A stretch of DNA of 13,725 nucleotides from Deltaproteobacteria bacterium (GCA_030623035.1 JAUXFK010000047.1:1-13725); one strand, 5' to 3'; positions 5,936 through 13,468 are shown, counted from the first letter of the stretch. Translations and numbers: made by a program. The notes: generated from the sequence alone by a model not told the origin.

Positions 5936-7336
5936 CTATTTTTTGAATTGTTTTCTGTCGATACTGTGCTTTAATAACTTTTCATAAAAGGTCTTGTAAT
6001 TCAACCCTGCTTGTTTTGCCGCTTGAGTGATATTGCCGCTGTTTTTTGAAAGCACACCTTTGAGGTATTCCCTTTCCCAATTATTAAGGAGCCTTTCTTT
6101 TATTTCCTTATAAGGCAAATCGGTTTCTACAGGCATGTACATATCGGCCTCTCCAAAATAAAGGGGAATCTTTTGTAAAATTGACAGGTCAAACCGATCG
6201 ATGGTTTCTCCTTTATTCAGCAATACTGCCTTTTCTATAACATTCTCCAGCTCTCTTACATTCCCTGGCCATGGATATTGGATGAGGGAATTCATGGCAT
6301 CTGCTGAGATATTATTTTCCTCTCTATTGTGAAGGCCCGCATACTTTTTTAAAAAGTGTTCGGCCAACAGGGGAATATCGTCTACTCTTTCCCTCAAAGG
6401 CGGAATGGAAATCGAAAGGACATTTACCCTGTAGTAGAGGTCTTCTCTAAATTTTCCCTGACTTACCAATTCCTCAAGGTTTCGATTGGTTGCCAGGAGA
6501 ATCCTTACATCGAGATTCAGTGTATCCCTTCCTCCTACACGCCGTATCTCTTTATCCTGGAGAAACCTCAATAACTTTCCCTGCATGGAAAGGGGAAAAT
6601 CACCAATTTCATCTAAAAGGATGGTTCCTTGATGGGCCAGTTCAAATCTGCCGATTCTCTGGGTGTGTGCACCCGTAAAAGAACCCTTTTCATGCCCGAA
6701 AAGCTCCGATTCGAGTAAAGATTCGGGAATAGCCGGGCAATTTACTATGATTAGCGACTTCTTTTTTCTTGGGCTGTGATAATGGATTGCCTTTGCAATC
6801 AGCTCTTTGCCTGTCCCGGTCTCCCCCCATATTAGAGTTGTAGTGTCTTTCTCGGCAGCCAGGGTAATGAGTTCATATATCTTTCTCATCTTGTAATTCT
6901 TACCCACGATATGATGAAAATCATATTTTTCCTCTACCTCTTTTCTCAATGAGATATTCTCTTCGATTATATCCTGGGTTTGAAGGAGTTTTTTTAATGA
7001 GAGTCGTAAAAGGTCAATATCGAAAGGCTTCTGGATAAAATCATATGCGCCAAGCTTCATGGCTTTAACTGCTTGCGGTATCTGTCCGAAACCGGACATA
7101 ATAACCACATATGTATTCGGATAAGACTTCTTGATATTCTCCAGAAGCTGAAGCCCATCCATCTTGGGCATCTTCAAGTCAGCCAGAACTATATTGAAAT
7201 TCCTCTCTGCCAATTTATGCAAGGCCTCTATACCGTTTTGGGCAGTATAAATGTCCATCCCCATCCCTTTCAGGACGTCCTTGAGCTGGACTAATAATGC
7301 TTCCTCGTCATTTACAATTAAGATTCGCTTCTTCAT
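5936..7336 (-). CDS. NtrC-family sigma-54-dependent response regulator
   Basis: A 466-residue protein in the usual three-domain order. Receiver domain, residues 1-120: acidic pair D10/E11, phosphoacceptor D53, K103 in QKPFD. AAA+ sigma-54 activator domain, about 143-375: Walker A GETGTGKE at 171-178, sigma-54-contacting loop GSFTGA at 218-223 (Ser for the usual Ala), Walker B LLDE at 240-243, and RVNVLSISIPPLRER. Fis-type helix-turn-helix at the C-terminus: GNITQAAKQAGLNYKTFYEKL. When phosphorylated it should bind enhancers and remodel sigma-54 RNA polymerase. Its ATG overlaps the stop of a kinase remnant (ATGA), showing an ancestral kinase-regulator operon. The most likely nearby target is the divergently spaced STAS promoter region 5440-5678. 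The dependence of that target on this protein is inferred. Confidence 0.93.
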   Translation of the reverse strand: MKKRILIVNDEEALLVQLKDVLKGMGMDIYTAQNGIEALHKLAERNFNIVLADLKMPKMDGLQLLENIKKSYPNTYVVIMSGFGQIPQAVKAMKLGAYDFIQKPFDIDLLRLSLKKLLQTQDIIEENISLRKEVEEKYDFHHIVGKNYKMRKIYELITLAAEKDTTTLIWGETGTGKELIAKAIHYHSPRKKKSLIIVNCPAIPESLLESELFGHEKGSFTGAHTQRIGRFELAHQGTILLDEIGDFPLSMQGKLLRFLQDKEIRRVGGRDTLNLDVRILLATNRNLEELVSQGKFREDLYYRVNVLSISIPPLRERVDDIPLLAEHFLKKYAGLHNREENNISADAMNSLIQYPWPGNVRELENVIEKAVLLNKGETIDRFDLSILQKIPLYFGEADMYMPVETDLPYKEIKERLLNNWEREYLKGVLSKNSGNITQAAKQAGLNYKTFYEKLLKHSIDRKQFKK

Positions 7337-7500
7337 TTGACTGGTATCCTTAAAATTACTTGATCCCCTTCATCTTTTTTACTCTTTATAGATACCCCTC
7401 CGCCATGAAGGTCGATTATGTTCTTGGCGATTGCCATCCCCAGGTCAATTCCCCTTTTTTGGGTATTTTGGGCCATGCAAATACTTTTGAAAATTGCCAA
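7333..7500 (-). pseudogene. C-terminal remnant of a sensor histidine kinase
   Basis: The minus-strand frame that ends in the TGA overlapping the response-regulator ATG reads, over about 55 codons, a HATPase_c end: an IFKS segment in the place of the usual IFEPFFT, then GIDLGMAIAKNIIDLHGG, corresponding to the G2 box (GxGLGLAI) and DLHGG, then SIKSKKDEGDQVILRIPVK and stop. The phosphoacceptor histidine, N box and G1 box are absent. The coding match fades exactly where the direct repeat R2 begins (7504-7534), so the 5' part of the gene was lost at that junction. An ATG at about codon 5 of this piece might allow a short peptide, but it could not be a kinase. Confidence 0.8.
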
Positions 7501-7503
7501 ATA

Positions 7504-7534
7504 TTGTAACAGTTTAGCTTTTTGAAATTTTAGT
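7504..7534 (+). repeat. 31-bp direct repeat, copy R2
   Basis: Copy of 5727-5757 with one difference (A for G at the ninth base). It lies precisely at the break of the histidine kinase gene. Confidence 0.8.
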
Positions 7535-7928
7535 TGCTAAGGCGGTGGTCAAATATTAACCTGTGCAACTATTTGAACATCTAAGTGAGTTAAGAAAGAA
7601 CAGGGGGAAAGATGCTAGTTCTGCACGGTTTAAAATTTGATTGCCGTTGAAGCTTGGCGAGTGCTTTCTGTTTCATAAGGCTGAAATAATACCAAATGAT
7701 TAAAGTATAGAAAAAATGTGTAAGTGAGTCAACATTATTGTTTGCCTGCCTATTTCCATCGCATTTTTGGGCTGTGTTATCATCGCACCGGCCATCCTAA
7801 AGACGAGAGCCTTTCCGGAATAAGCTCGTGGATACTTACTACTTATCGGTATTTCCAATAATTGCGATAATTTATTATAGGAATTATCTATTTGCAATAT
7901 AGGTTTGCTTCTGCTATCTAATGTAACC
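7535..7928. other. AT-rich stretch without a supported gene
   Basis: No convincing gene, RNA or strong hairpin. A 65-codon minus-strand open frame (7700-7897) contains a somewhat protein-like segment (AYSGKALVFRMAGAMITQP), but it has no ribosome site or recognised domain. A short string, TATCTAATGTAACC at 7914-7927, nearly repeats CATCTAATGTAACC at 5602-5615. Confidence 0.5.
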
Positions 7929-7973
7929 AGTGTTCATCCGGAAATGAGCAATTTTGTTCATGGTCAAGGAAGG
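7929..7973 (-). repeat. Dispersed end repeat, copy B (left end of cassette)
   Basis: Begins AGTGTTCATCCGGAAATGAG and runs 45 bases to GGTCAAGGAAGG. It is the inverted copy of 12059-12103 (41 of 45 positions identical) and is also inverted relative to copies A and C. It marks the left edge of the three-gene cassette. Confidence 0.75.
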
Positions 7974-8038
7974 GAAAGAGATTAAAATATGAGTCTGACG
8001 CAGAGATTGGGCAAAAGGGCCATTTCTGGATGGACACT
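7929..8038. mobile_element. MITE-like 110-bp unit formed by copies B and C
   Basis: AGTGTTCATCCGGAAATG (7929-7946) and CATTTCTGGATGGACACT (8021-8038) are 18-bp inverted ends with two differences, enclosing 74 bases. There is no transposase and no clear target-site duplication. It may be a non-autonomous element or the result of nested insertion of end repeats. Confidence 0.45.
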
Positions 8039-8128
8039 AATTAGATTTGTGGAAGACGGGGAAAGTTGGGCACTAATGGATAACCATTGCTTCATGACAC
8101 GAAGGTTTTATTTTTGAAAGAAAGATTA

Positions 8129-8929
8129 ATGCGACCCAAACTTGTAATGTCAAGCAATCCAGAGTCAGATAAGGATTCTGATATAGAATTTGCCATAAAT
8201 AACGGTTTCGATGGAGTAGACTGGTCTTTTGCCATAGATCGAATACCACTCGATTATAAATCGAAACCCCATTTTATCTCACAAATCCGAAGGCTTCAAA
8301 ACCATGGGATTGAGGTAAGGTTTCATACCCCGTTTGTCAATGCAGAGATCGGCCATCGTGATTATACAATGTCTAAAAGTGCTATGGGTGTCTATTTAAG
8401 GATACTTAAGCTTATAGCAGAGGCTGGGGGGCAATTTCTAACACTTCATACAGGGTTGGGGAATATTTCGGATGAAGTTATCTGCCTTAAAATGCTTAAG
8501 AAAAATCTTAATATATTGAAGAACTTCGGTCTCACCCATGGGGTTACCATCACCCTTGAGAACCTAAGATATGGGCCCACTTCGATTCCCGAAAAATGGT
8601 TTGAATTACTTGAAAAGACAGATATCCCGGCAACATTCGATTTTGGACATGCCAAGGCCTGTGATGCTGTTTCAAATGGCCTTTGGAGTCCTGTAAGGAT
8701 ACTCAACCGGGTAAAAGGACGGCTCATCCATGCACATATCTATAAGGAGGAAAACGGTGATGGACACGTTCCTCCTATGACAATCGACGATCTGGGAATA
8801 GACTTGCTCGATGCCCTGATAAAGACCCGGTGTCGATGGTGGGTAATCGAACTTAAGGAAAGACATACGATATTATCTACAAAGGAAATGTTGAATATTT
8901 ATATAGAGTCCAATCGAGTGAAGTTCTAA
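8129..8929 (+). CDS. Sugar phosphate isomerase/epimerase-like TIM-barrel protein (xylose isomerase / AP endonuclease 2 superfamily)
   Basis: A 266-residue protein from the ATG at 8129; a TTG 42 bases upstream is also in frame, but the ATG begins where the barrel strand (MRPKLVMSS) should. Strand-end metal-ligand motifs follow the family: FHTPF, LTLHTGLG, ITLENL with Glu144, FDFGHA with Asp171 and His174, LIHAHIYKEENGDGHVPP, and a final Glu in WVIELKE. Relatives isomerise or epimerise sugars using a divalent metal; the substrate here cannot be read from sequence. It is cytoplasmic, with no signal peptide. It precedes the rhodanese gene by 115 bp in the same orientation, inside the repeat-bounded cassette. 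The ribosome site is weak. Confidence 0.8.
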   Translation: MRPKLVMSSNPESDKDSDIEFAINNGFDGVDWSFAIDRIPLDYKSKPHFISQIRRLQNHGIEVRFHTPFVNAEIGHRDYTMSKSAMGVYLRILKLIAEAGGQFLTLHTGLGNISDEVICLKMLKKNLNILKNFGLTHGVTITLENLRYGPTSIPEKWFELLEKTDIPATFDFGHAKACDAVSNGLWSPVRILNRVKGRLIHAHIYKEENGDGHVPPMTIDDLGIDLLDALIKTRCRWWVIELKERHTILSTKEMLNIYIESNRVKF

Positions 8930-9044
8930 GATTAAAGAGGCTTGGAAGCGTCGCTCTTTCCGGTAATTCGCCTTGTGTTTCTTTTTAGATATTTTGGTTT
9001 TTTCACATTTAACGACAGAAAAGATAATAGAAGGAGGGGCTGGG

Positions 9045-10811
9045 ATGAAAAAAGCCAGAGTTCTGTTCGTTTTCTTTCTGCTAATGACTTTTATTGTACC
9101 CTTATTTACAGGGTGTGATGAATCCAGTCACACTAAGGCAGAGCCGGAGATAGAGTCAAACACTTACCCGAACGCGGGGCTTCTTGTATCGGGAGAATCG
9201 CTTGAAGCGAGCATCGGCAAACCGGATACGGCGATAATTGATGCACGCTCATCAGGCTATTCTACTTCACACATACCTGGAGCCATAAGCCTGCTCTGGA
9301 GCGACTATACGGATGAAGGCGTAAACCTTAGACCTGTAGCGGATTTAGAGAGTCGGTTAAGCGCTGCAGGACTAAGCAGAAATATGAAATTCATTATATA
9401 TGACGACACAACTGCATCATGGAGCGCGGCAGGGCGCATCTTTTGGATGCTCGAGTACCTTGGTTGTACCGATGTGCACCTTCTCAATGGCGGATGGGAC
9501 AAGTGGGTCGAAGATGGAAGACAGACGGAAGCAGATGCGAACACGCTTCCTGGTAATACTTTCGGAGTTGTCTTACAAAAGGATATACTCTCAGATAAGG
9601 AACACATACTAAGCAAGCTGGGAGATGAAGACTTTGTTATCATCGATTCCCGGGAGGACGAGGAATACAATGGCTGGACTCTGTACGGTGAGACAAGGGG
9701 AGGACATATACGGGATGCGGTCAGCGTCAATTACAAGTGGTTTTTCAATTCCGACAAGACCGTTTTGAGTTATGAGGGTCTCAAGGATCTACTGGAATCC
9801 CGTGGTATAACAACCGACAAGGAGGTGGTTTCGTACTGCACGGCAGGTATACGTAGCGGATTCGTCTATTTTGCATTGCGGCTGATGGGTTATGAGCGTT
9901 GCTCGAACTACGATGGTTCGATATATGAATGGAGCGCAGACGCTGCCTGTCCGATGGATATATTACCAAATTACAAGAAACTTGTTTATCCTGCGTGGGT
10001 TGAAGAACTTATTGCAAGAGGCAATCCGGGAACAGCAGGGTCCCCTCCTACATATCCAGGCAAAGGCTATGCAATTGTACAAGTAAGCGACAGTGTTAAA
10101 GGTTACAACTCCGGGCACATCCCCAGCGCAATAAATGCGTTTTTTTCTGCTTTTAACGGGAAGGACAAGAGCCTGTTGCCGGATTCTCAGCTTCAAACCG
10201 CGATTGAGAACCTAGGTATCGCTAATGACACAACGGTAATTCTGTACGGCACGTCTGCCCCTGCTGTTGGGCGGTTTGCGTGGACCTTGATGTATGCAGG
10301 CGTGGAGGATGTGCGGGTTCTAAACGGCGGTTACGATGCGTGGGTGGGAAGCGGAGGCAGAGAAGAAACAATAGGAAACTCGCCTACCCCTGTTTCCTTC
10401 GGCATAAATGTGCCAGGCCACTCTGAGTACCTGGCAACAATGACCGACGTACAGAAAGACGTGCTGGATCAAGACGCTGTACTTGCTGACATACGTACGT
10501 TGGAGGAGTTCATGGACGGACACATTCCTGGTGGAACCTTGATGGACTGGACTGATTGGCTTGATTCTGATGGAACCTTCCGTAGCTACGCCGAAGTTGA
10601 ACAGATATGGAATGATTATGGCATTAGAGCGGACAATAAAGTAACCTTCTACTGACTTATCGGAATACGGTCCAGTTTTGGACTGTTTTGGGGACATCTA
10701 TTGGGATTCCCGAATATCAGCAACTACGACGGATCCATGTCTGACTGGACCTCGGATCTGAGTAACGAGGTGAAGATTGGGAAATCTGGTTTAACGATGG
10801 GCACTAACTGA
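9045..10811 (+). CDS. Four-domain rhodanese lipoprotein, probable selenoprotein (Sec537 encoded by TGA)
   Basis: The start is the ATG behind AAGGAGG; it opens a lipoprotein signal (MKKARVLFVFFLLMTFIVPL, then FTGC with Cys as the lipid anchor), so the protein is exported and membrane-tethered. Four rhodanese domains follow: about 45-160 (active-site Cys replaced, YDDTTASWSAAGR), 172-310 (catalytic Cys265 in YCTAGIRSGF), 325-440 (no Cys, YGTSAPAVGR) and 460-588. In domain 4 the catalytic position is TGA (10653-10655): VTFY-TGA-LIGIRSSF. The frame stays open 51 codons, giving GFPNISNYDGSMSDW, which parallels GYERCSNYDGSIYEW of domain 2, and ends at TGA 10809-10811 (588 residues). Read conventionally, the protein would stop at 536 residues and lose its active site. 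Rhodaneses move sulfane sulfur or handle selenium. The alternative is a nonsense mutation of a Cys codon. Confidence 0.8.
10653..10655 (+). other. Probable selenocysteine (UGA) codon
   Basis: In-frame TGA at the position of the rhodanese catalytic Cys: motif U-x-x-G-I-R-S-S compared with C-x-x-G-I-R-S in domain 2 of the same protein. A Cys-to-Sec swap at a catalytic thiol is the classical selenoprotein signature. Confidence 0.75.
10656..10686 (+). promoter_or_regulatory. Candidate bacterial SECIS element
   Basis: Downstream of the TGA, ACGGTCCA (10667-10674) pairs with TGGACTGT (10679-10686): 8 pairs, one a G-U wobble, with a 4-nt apical loop GUUU. The loop begins with G, and 19 nt separate it from the TGA; both fit bacterial SECIS elements, in which SelB contacts a loop G/U close behind the UGA. 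The hairpin lies inside the coding sequence, as it does in bacteria. Confidence 0.7.
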
Positions 10812-10858
10812 TTCATTTGTGGGCAAATCATCTGTACGAAACTATAGGAGTAGCCGCA

Positions 10859-12052
10859 ATGAAGTATCCCAATTTGGCCTCAAAGGATCGATTAGGTCAC
10901 GATATCAGTGATTCACTCCAAAGGGATCTGAAAAACATCTCTAAAAGATGTGTCAATTGCAAGCTCTGCCAAAAGGAATGTGAATTTCTGAAAAATTATG
11001 GCAAACCCAAGGAAATTGCTGACTTCTATGATCCTTTAGACAAGACGCACCTGTCTATGCCTTTTGAGTGCAGTCTCTGTGGGCTGTGCGCAACGGTTTG
11101 CCCTGTAAATATCGATCCTGCCGAGATGTTTCTCGAGATGCGTCGTGAAACCGTGCGCCGAGGTTGCGGAGAGTTCCCAGAGCATTCCGGCATCTTAGGA
11201 CACGAAAAACATGGAACATCGAGACGTTATACCTATTATACCCTTCCCCCTAATTGTGACACCATATTCTTTCCCGGCTGCACCCTTGCCGGCACACGGC
11301 CGGATAAAACCATGAAACTCTATGAACACATCCGGGAAACGATCCCAACTCTGGGTATGGTACTCGATTGCTGTACCAAACCTTCTCATGACATTGGTCG
11401 GGAAGAGTATTTTGATGCCATGTTTAATGAAATGAAAGATTTTCTTGTAACTAATGGTGTCCGAAGTGTCCTTGTTGCCTGTCCGAACTGTTATAAGGTC
11501 TTCAGTAAATACGGTGGAAAGCTTTCGGTAAAGACAGTCTATGAAGTTATGGCACAAAGCGTATTGCCGAAAACAAAGCAAATAACAGGAACAGTGACTA
11601 TACACGATCCGTGTCCGGTTCGACACGAAAGATCCATTCATTCGGCCATTAGAGAGTTGGTTAAACAAAAAGGATTAACCATAGAGGAAATGCCGCATAA
11701 TGGGGAAAAGACGCTGTGCTGCGGTGAGGGTGGTTCAGTTGGTTCTGTATCACCCGGCCTTTCAAAAAAATGGGGAGATATCAGAAAGCATGAGACCGAT
11801 GGCAGGAGGATGATTACCTACTGTGCAGGCTGTTCAAATTTCTTAGGCACATTGATTCCGACAGACCATATTCTTGATCTCGTCTTTGAACCTGAAGCCA
11901 CTCTGACCGGGAAGGTCGGGGTTTCCAAAGCCCCTTTTACCTATTTAAACAGGTTGAGATTGAAAAAACGGTTCAAGAAGAGCGTCAACGGATCGGTAAC
12001 TCGAGAGCGAACTTTCATATGGTATCAGGAAAAGAAAAAAAGGGAATCATAA
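10859..12052 (+). CDS. Iron-sulfur oxidoreductase, HdrD/GlpC-like, with two [4Fe-4S] motifs and two CCG domains
   Basis: A 397-residue protein from the ATG behind TAGGAG; an in-frame TTG 42 bases upstream is less likely. The N-terminal ferredoxin-like domain has two [4Fe-4S] motifs: Cys31/34/37/41 (CVNCKLCQKEC) and Cys71/74/77/81 (CSLCGLCATVCP). Two cysteine-rich CCG domains follow: FFPGCTL (Cys141), LDCCTKPSHD (171-172) and ACPNC; then DPCPVRHE, LCCGEGG and YCAGC. This is the layout of HdrD, GlpC and related subunits that pass electrons to disulfide or quinone-type acceptors. There is no membrane segment; the C-terminus is strongly basic. It begins 47 bp after the extended rhodanese stop in the same orientation, so co-transcription is likely. 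A functional link with sulfur transfer is inferred. Confidence 0.88.
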   Translation: MKYPNLASKDRLGHDISDSLQRDLKNISKRCVNCKLCQKECEFLKNYGKPKEIADFYDPLDKTHLSMPFECSLCGLCATVCPVNIDPAEMFLEMRRETVRRGCGEFPEHSGILGHEKHGTSRRYTYYTLPPNCDTIFFPGCTLAGTRPDKTMKLYEHIRETIPTLGMVLDCCTKPSHDIGREEYFDAMFNEMKDFLVTNGVRSVLVACPNCYKVFSKYGGKLSVKTVYEVMAQSVLPKTKQITGTVTIHDPCPVRHERSIHSAIRELVKQKGLTIEEMPHNGEKTLCCGEGGSVGSVSPGLSKKWGDIRKHETDGRRMITYCAGCSNFLGTLIPTDHILDLVFEPEATLTGKVGVSKAPFTYLNRLRLKKRFKKSVNGSVTRERTFIWYQEKKKRES

Positions 12053-12058
12053 TCTTCG

Positions 12059-12104
12059 CCTTCCTTGACCTTGAATAAAATTGCTCATTTCTGGATGGAC
12101 ACTA
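12059..12104 (+). repeat. Dispersed end repeat, copy D (right end of cassette)
   Basis: Starts CCTTCCTTGACC and ends GGATGGACACTA. The first 45 bases are the inverted counterpart of copy B at 7929-7973. It lies immediately downstream of the iron-sulfur gene and next to the MITE at 12107. Confidence 0.75.
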
Positions 12105-12106
12105 AG

Positions 12107-12279
12107 CTAGTGTCATGTCATCTATGTAATGTCGCAAAGATGACCGTCATTCCCGCGAAAGCGGGAATCCAGAAGCGCCAAAGTAGCCAGAAATACTGGA
12201 TTCCCACCTTCGTGGGAATGACATTGGTGTTGTTCTACTTTCTTTCACACCAAACACTTGATACTTGACACGACACTAG
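12107..12279. mobile_element. 173-bp MITE with CTAGTGTC ends enclosing a GTCATTCC palindrome
   Basis: Outer ends CTAGTGTCATGTCA (12107-12120) and TGACACGACACTAG (12266-12279) are inverted with one mismatch. Inside, 12146-12172 (GTCATTCCCGCG...AATCCAG) and 12196-12222 (CTGGATTCCC...GGAATGAC) are inverted arms, each with its own hairpin. No coding capacity for a transposase. It inserted at the 3' end of the methyltransferase gene. Confidence 0.7.
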
Positions 12280-13468
12280 ACTGGTACCCTGATTTCATTT
12301 CTTCGATCCTCAGTACACCCGGTCGATTGTCCTCGACCCCTTTATGCTGGATCAATACCTTGAACAGAACCCCCATGCCACCGGGCACTAAAAAGTTTTT
12401 CATAGACAGCTTCTCTTTATAATACTGAGCAGTCGACATATTTTGTCTGTTTTTTTCTATTTCATCGAGAACATTCAAAAGCCCGAGTGCAATGAGGAAC
12501 CGGTATTGTTCTAAGTAGACCGTCTTTTTCAGACCCATCTTTTCACCGGTTGCCATAAGGGTTGAAAAGTCAACATGGGCTGTAATATCCTGTAAACCTA
12601 ACCTTATATAGGGATCGTGATTCATTGTATGCCGATAGTAACATGTAAGGGTACCATCTTTTCTAAATGGTGCGAAAAGTTCATCTGCCTCATATCCATA
12701 ATCGATGGTAATAATAAAACCCTGTCCCATAGCACGGTTAATCTCTTTCATCCAATCAAAAACCCTAAGGTTCACCTCAGCCCTTTGTCCTTCTTCAAGC
12801 GTTATATCCAGATCTTTAAAGTATTGCGCTAATCCACTTATGGAGAGCTCGCCTAACTCCTCTTTGAGTCTGTTTTTGTTGAGGGCAACATAGACTTCAC
12901 TCAGTTTACCTTCCTCCATTTTTACAATATTGAAAGGAAAGGAATCGAGAAGCTCGTTGGAGAGATAACATCCATTGAACTGGAGTCTCCCATTTTTTAG
13001 ATCATCCGGACAATGCCATGTTACTTTGCATTCGTGAGCGTGTCTTTTAATGAGTTCCTTTTGGGAGACAATGTAGTGTCGATTTGTCTCGATGATCTTA
13101 TATGCCGATGATTTATAGAAATCGGGGTACTTTTCTCTAATACAATTCAGTATATCACAGCACAAAAAACCTTTGCCTGCACCAGCCTCAACGATTGTAA
13201 AATCACGCCTTTTGTCGAGGGCATTCCACATTTCATAAATCAGCCCTGCGATAAGTTGCCCGAATACAGGATGGACATGGGGGCTTGTATAGTAATCCCC
13301 ATCCTTTCCGAATATCTCCCTTGGTGAATTATAATACCCCTGGATGGGGTGATAGAGTATCATATCCACATATTCTGTAAAGGTGATTCTCCCTTTTTTG
13401 CGGATCCTATCATATACAATGTCCTTTAGTTCTTTATTCTCCGGCTCAGTACAATTATTATCATTCAC
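12245..13468 (-). CDS. SAM-dependent methyltransferase, MidA / NDUFAF7 family (DUF185, COG1565)
   Basis: A 407-residue cytoplasmic protein, GTG start behind GAGGAA; the nearby ATG is out of frame. Family motifs in order: ITFTEYVDMILYHPIQGYY, GDYYTSPHVHPVFGQLI, the SAM-binding loop VEAGAGKGFL, LSNELLDSFP and ITIDYGYE. The mitochondrial relative NDUFAF7 methylates an arginine of a complex I subunit; the bacterial substrate is not established. The natural end appears lost: about the last 12 residues (SSVVSSIKCLV region) are encoded by the MITE end at 12245-12279, so the C-terminus is an insertion-derived tail outside the conserved domain. The gene is convergent with the iron-sulfur gene. Confidence 0.88.
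   Translation of the reverse strand: MNDNNCTEPENKELKDIVYDRIRKKGRITFTEYVDMILYHPIQGYYNSPREIFGKDGDYYTSPHVHPVFGQLIAGLIYEMWNALDKRRDFTIVEAGAGKGFLCCDILNCIREKYPDFYKSSAYKIIETNRHYIVSQKELIKRHAHECKVTWHCPDDLKNGRLQFNGCYLSNELLDSFPFNIVKMEEGKLSEVYVALNKNRLKEELGELSISGLAQYFKDLDITLEEGQRAEVNLRVFDWMKEINRAMGQGFIITIDYGYEADELFAPFRKDGTLTCYYRHTMNHDPYIRLGLQDITAHVDFSTLMATGEKMGLKKTVYLEQYRFLIALGLLNVLDEIEKNRQNMSTAQYYKEKLSMKNFLVPGGMGVLFKVLIQHKGVEDNRPGVLRIEEMKSGYQSSVVSSIKCLV

Noticed and set aside
7700..7897. Minus-strand 65-codon frame
   Set aside because: No ribosome site, no family recognised; kept only as part of the empty-stretch description.
7989..8108. Short + frame beginning MSLTQRLGKRAISGWTLIRF
   Set aside because: It runs through repeat copy C, lacks a ribosome site, and I recognise no family; the repeat explains the sequence better.
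9045..10655. Reading the rhodanese gene as ending at TGA 10653-10655 (536 residues)
   Set aside because: It cuts domain 4 immediately before its active-site motif, while the same frame continues with conserved rhodanese sequence for 51 codons and a SECIS-like hairpin. A nonsense mutation remains possible but is the weaker explanation.
10320..10697. Minus-strand 125-codon open frame over the rhodanese 3' end
   Set aside because: No ribosome site or domain; it lies antisense to well-supported rhodanese coding sequence.
10797..10822. GATGGGCACTAACTGATTCATTTGTGGG as a fifth copy of the end repeat
   Set aside because: Resembles GATGGACACTAATTAGATTTGTGG near 8030, but only loosely and without the conserved CATTTCTG part; too degenerate to call.
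11195..11668. Minus-strand 157-codon open frame inside the iron-sulfur gene
   Set aside because: Antisense shadow of a gene with clear cysteine motifs.
12065..12268. 67-codon + frame after the iron-sulfur gene
   Set aside because: Composed of repeat copy D and the MITE, with no independent coding signal.
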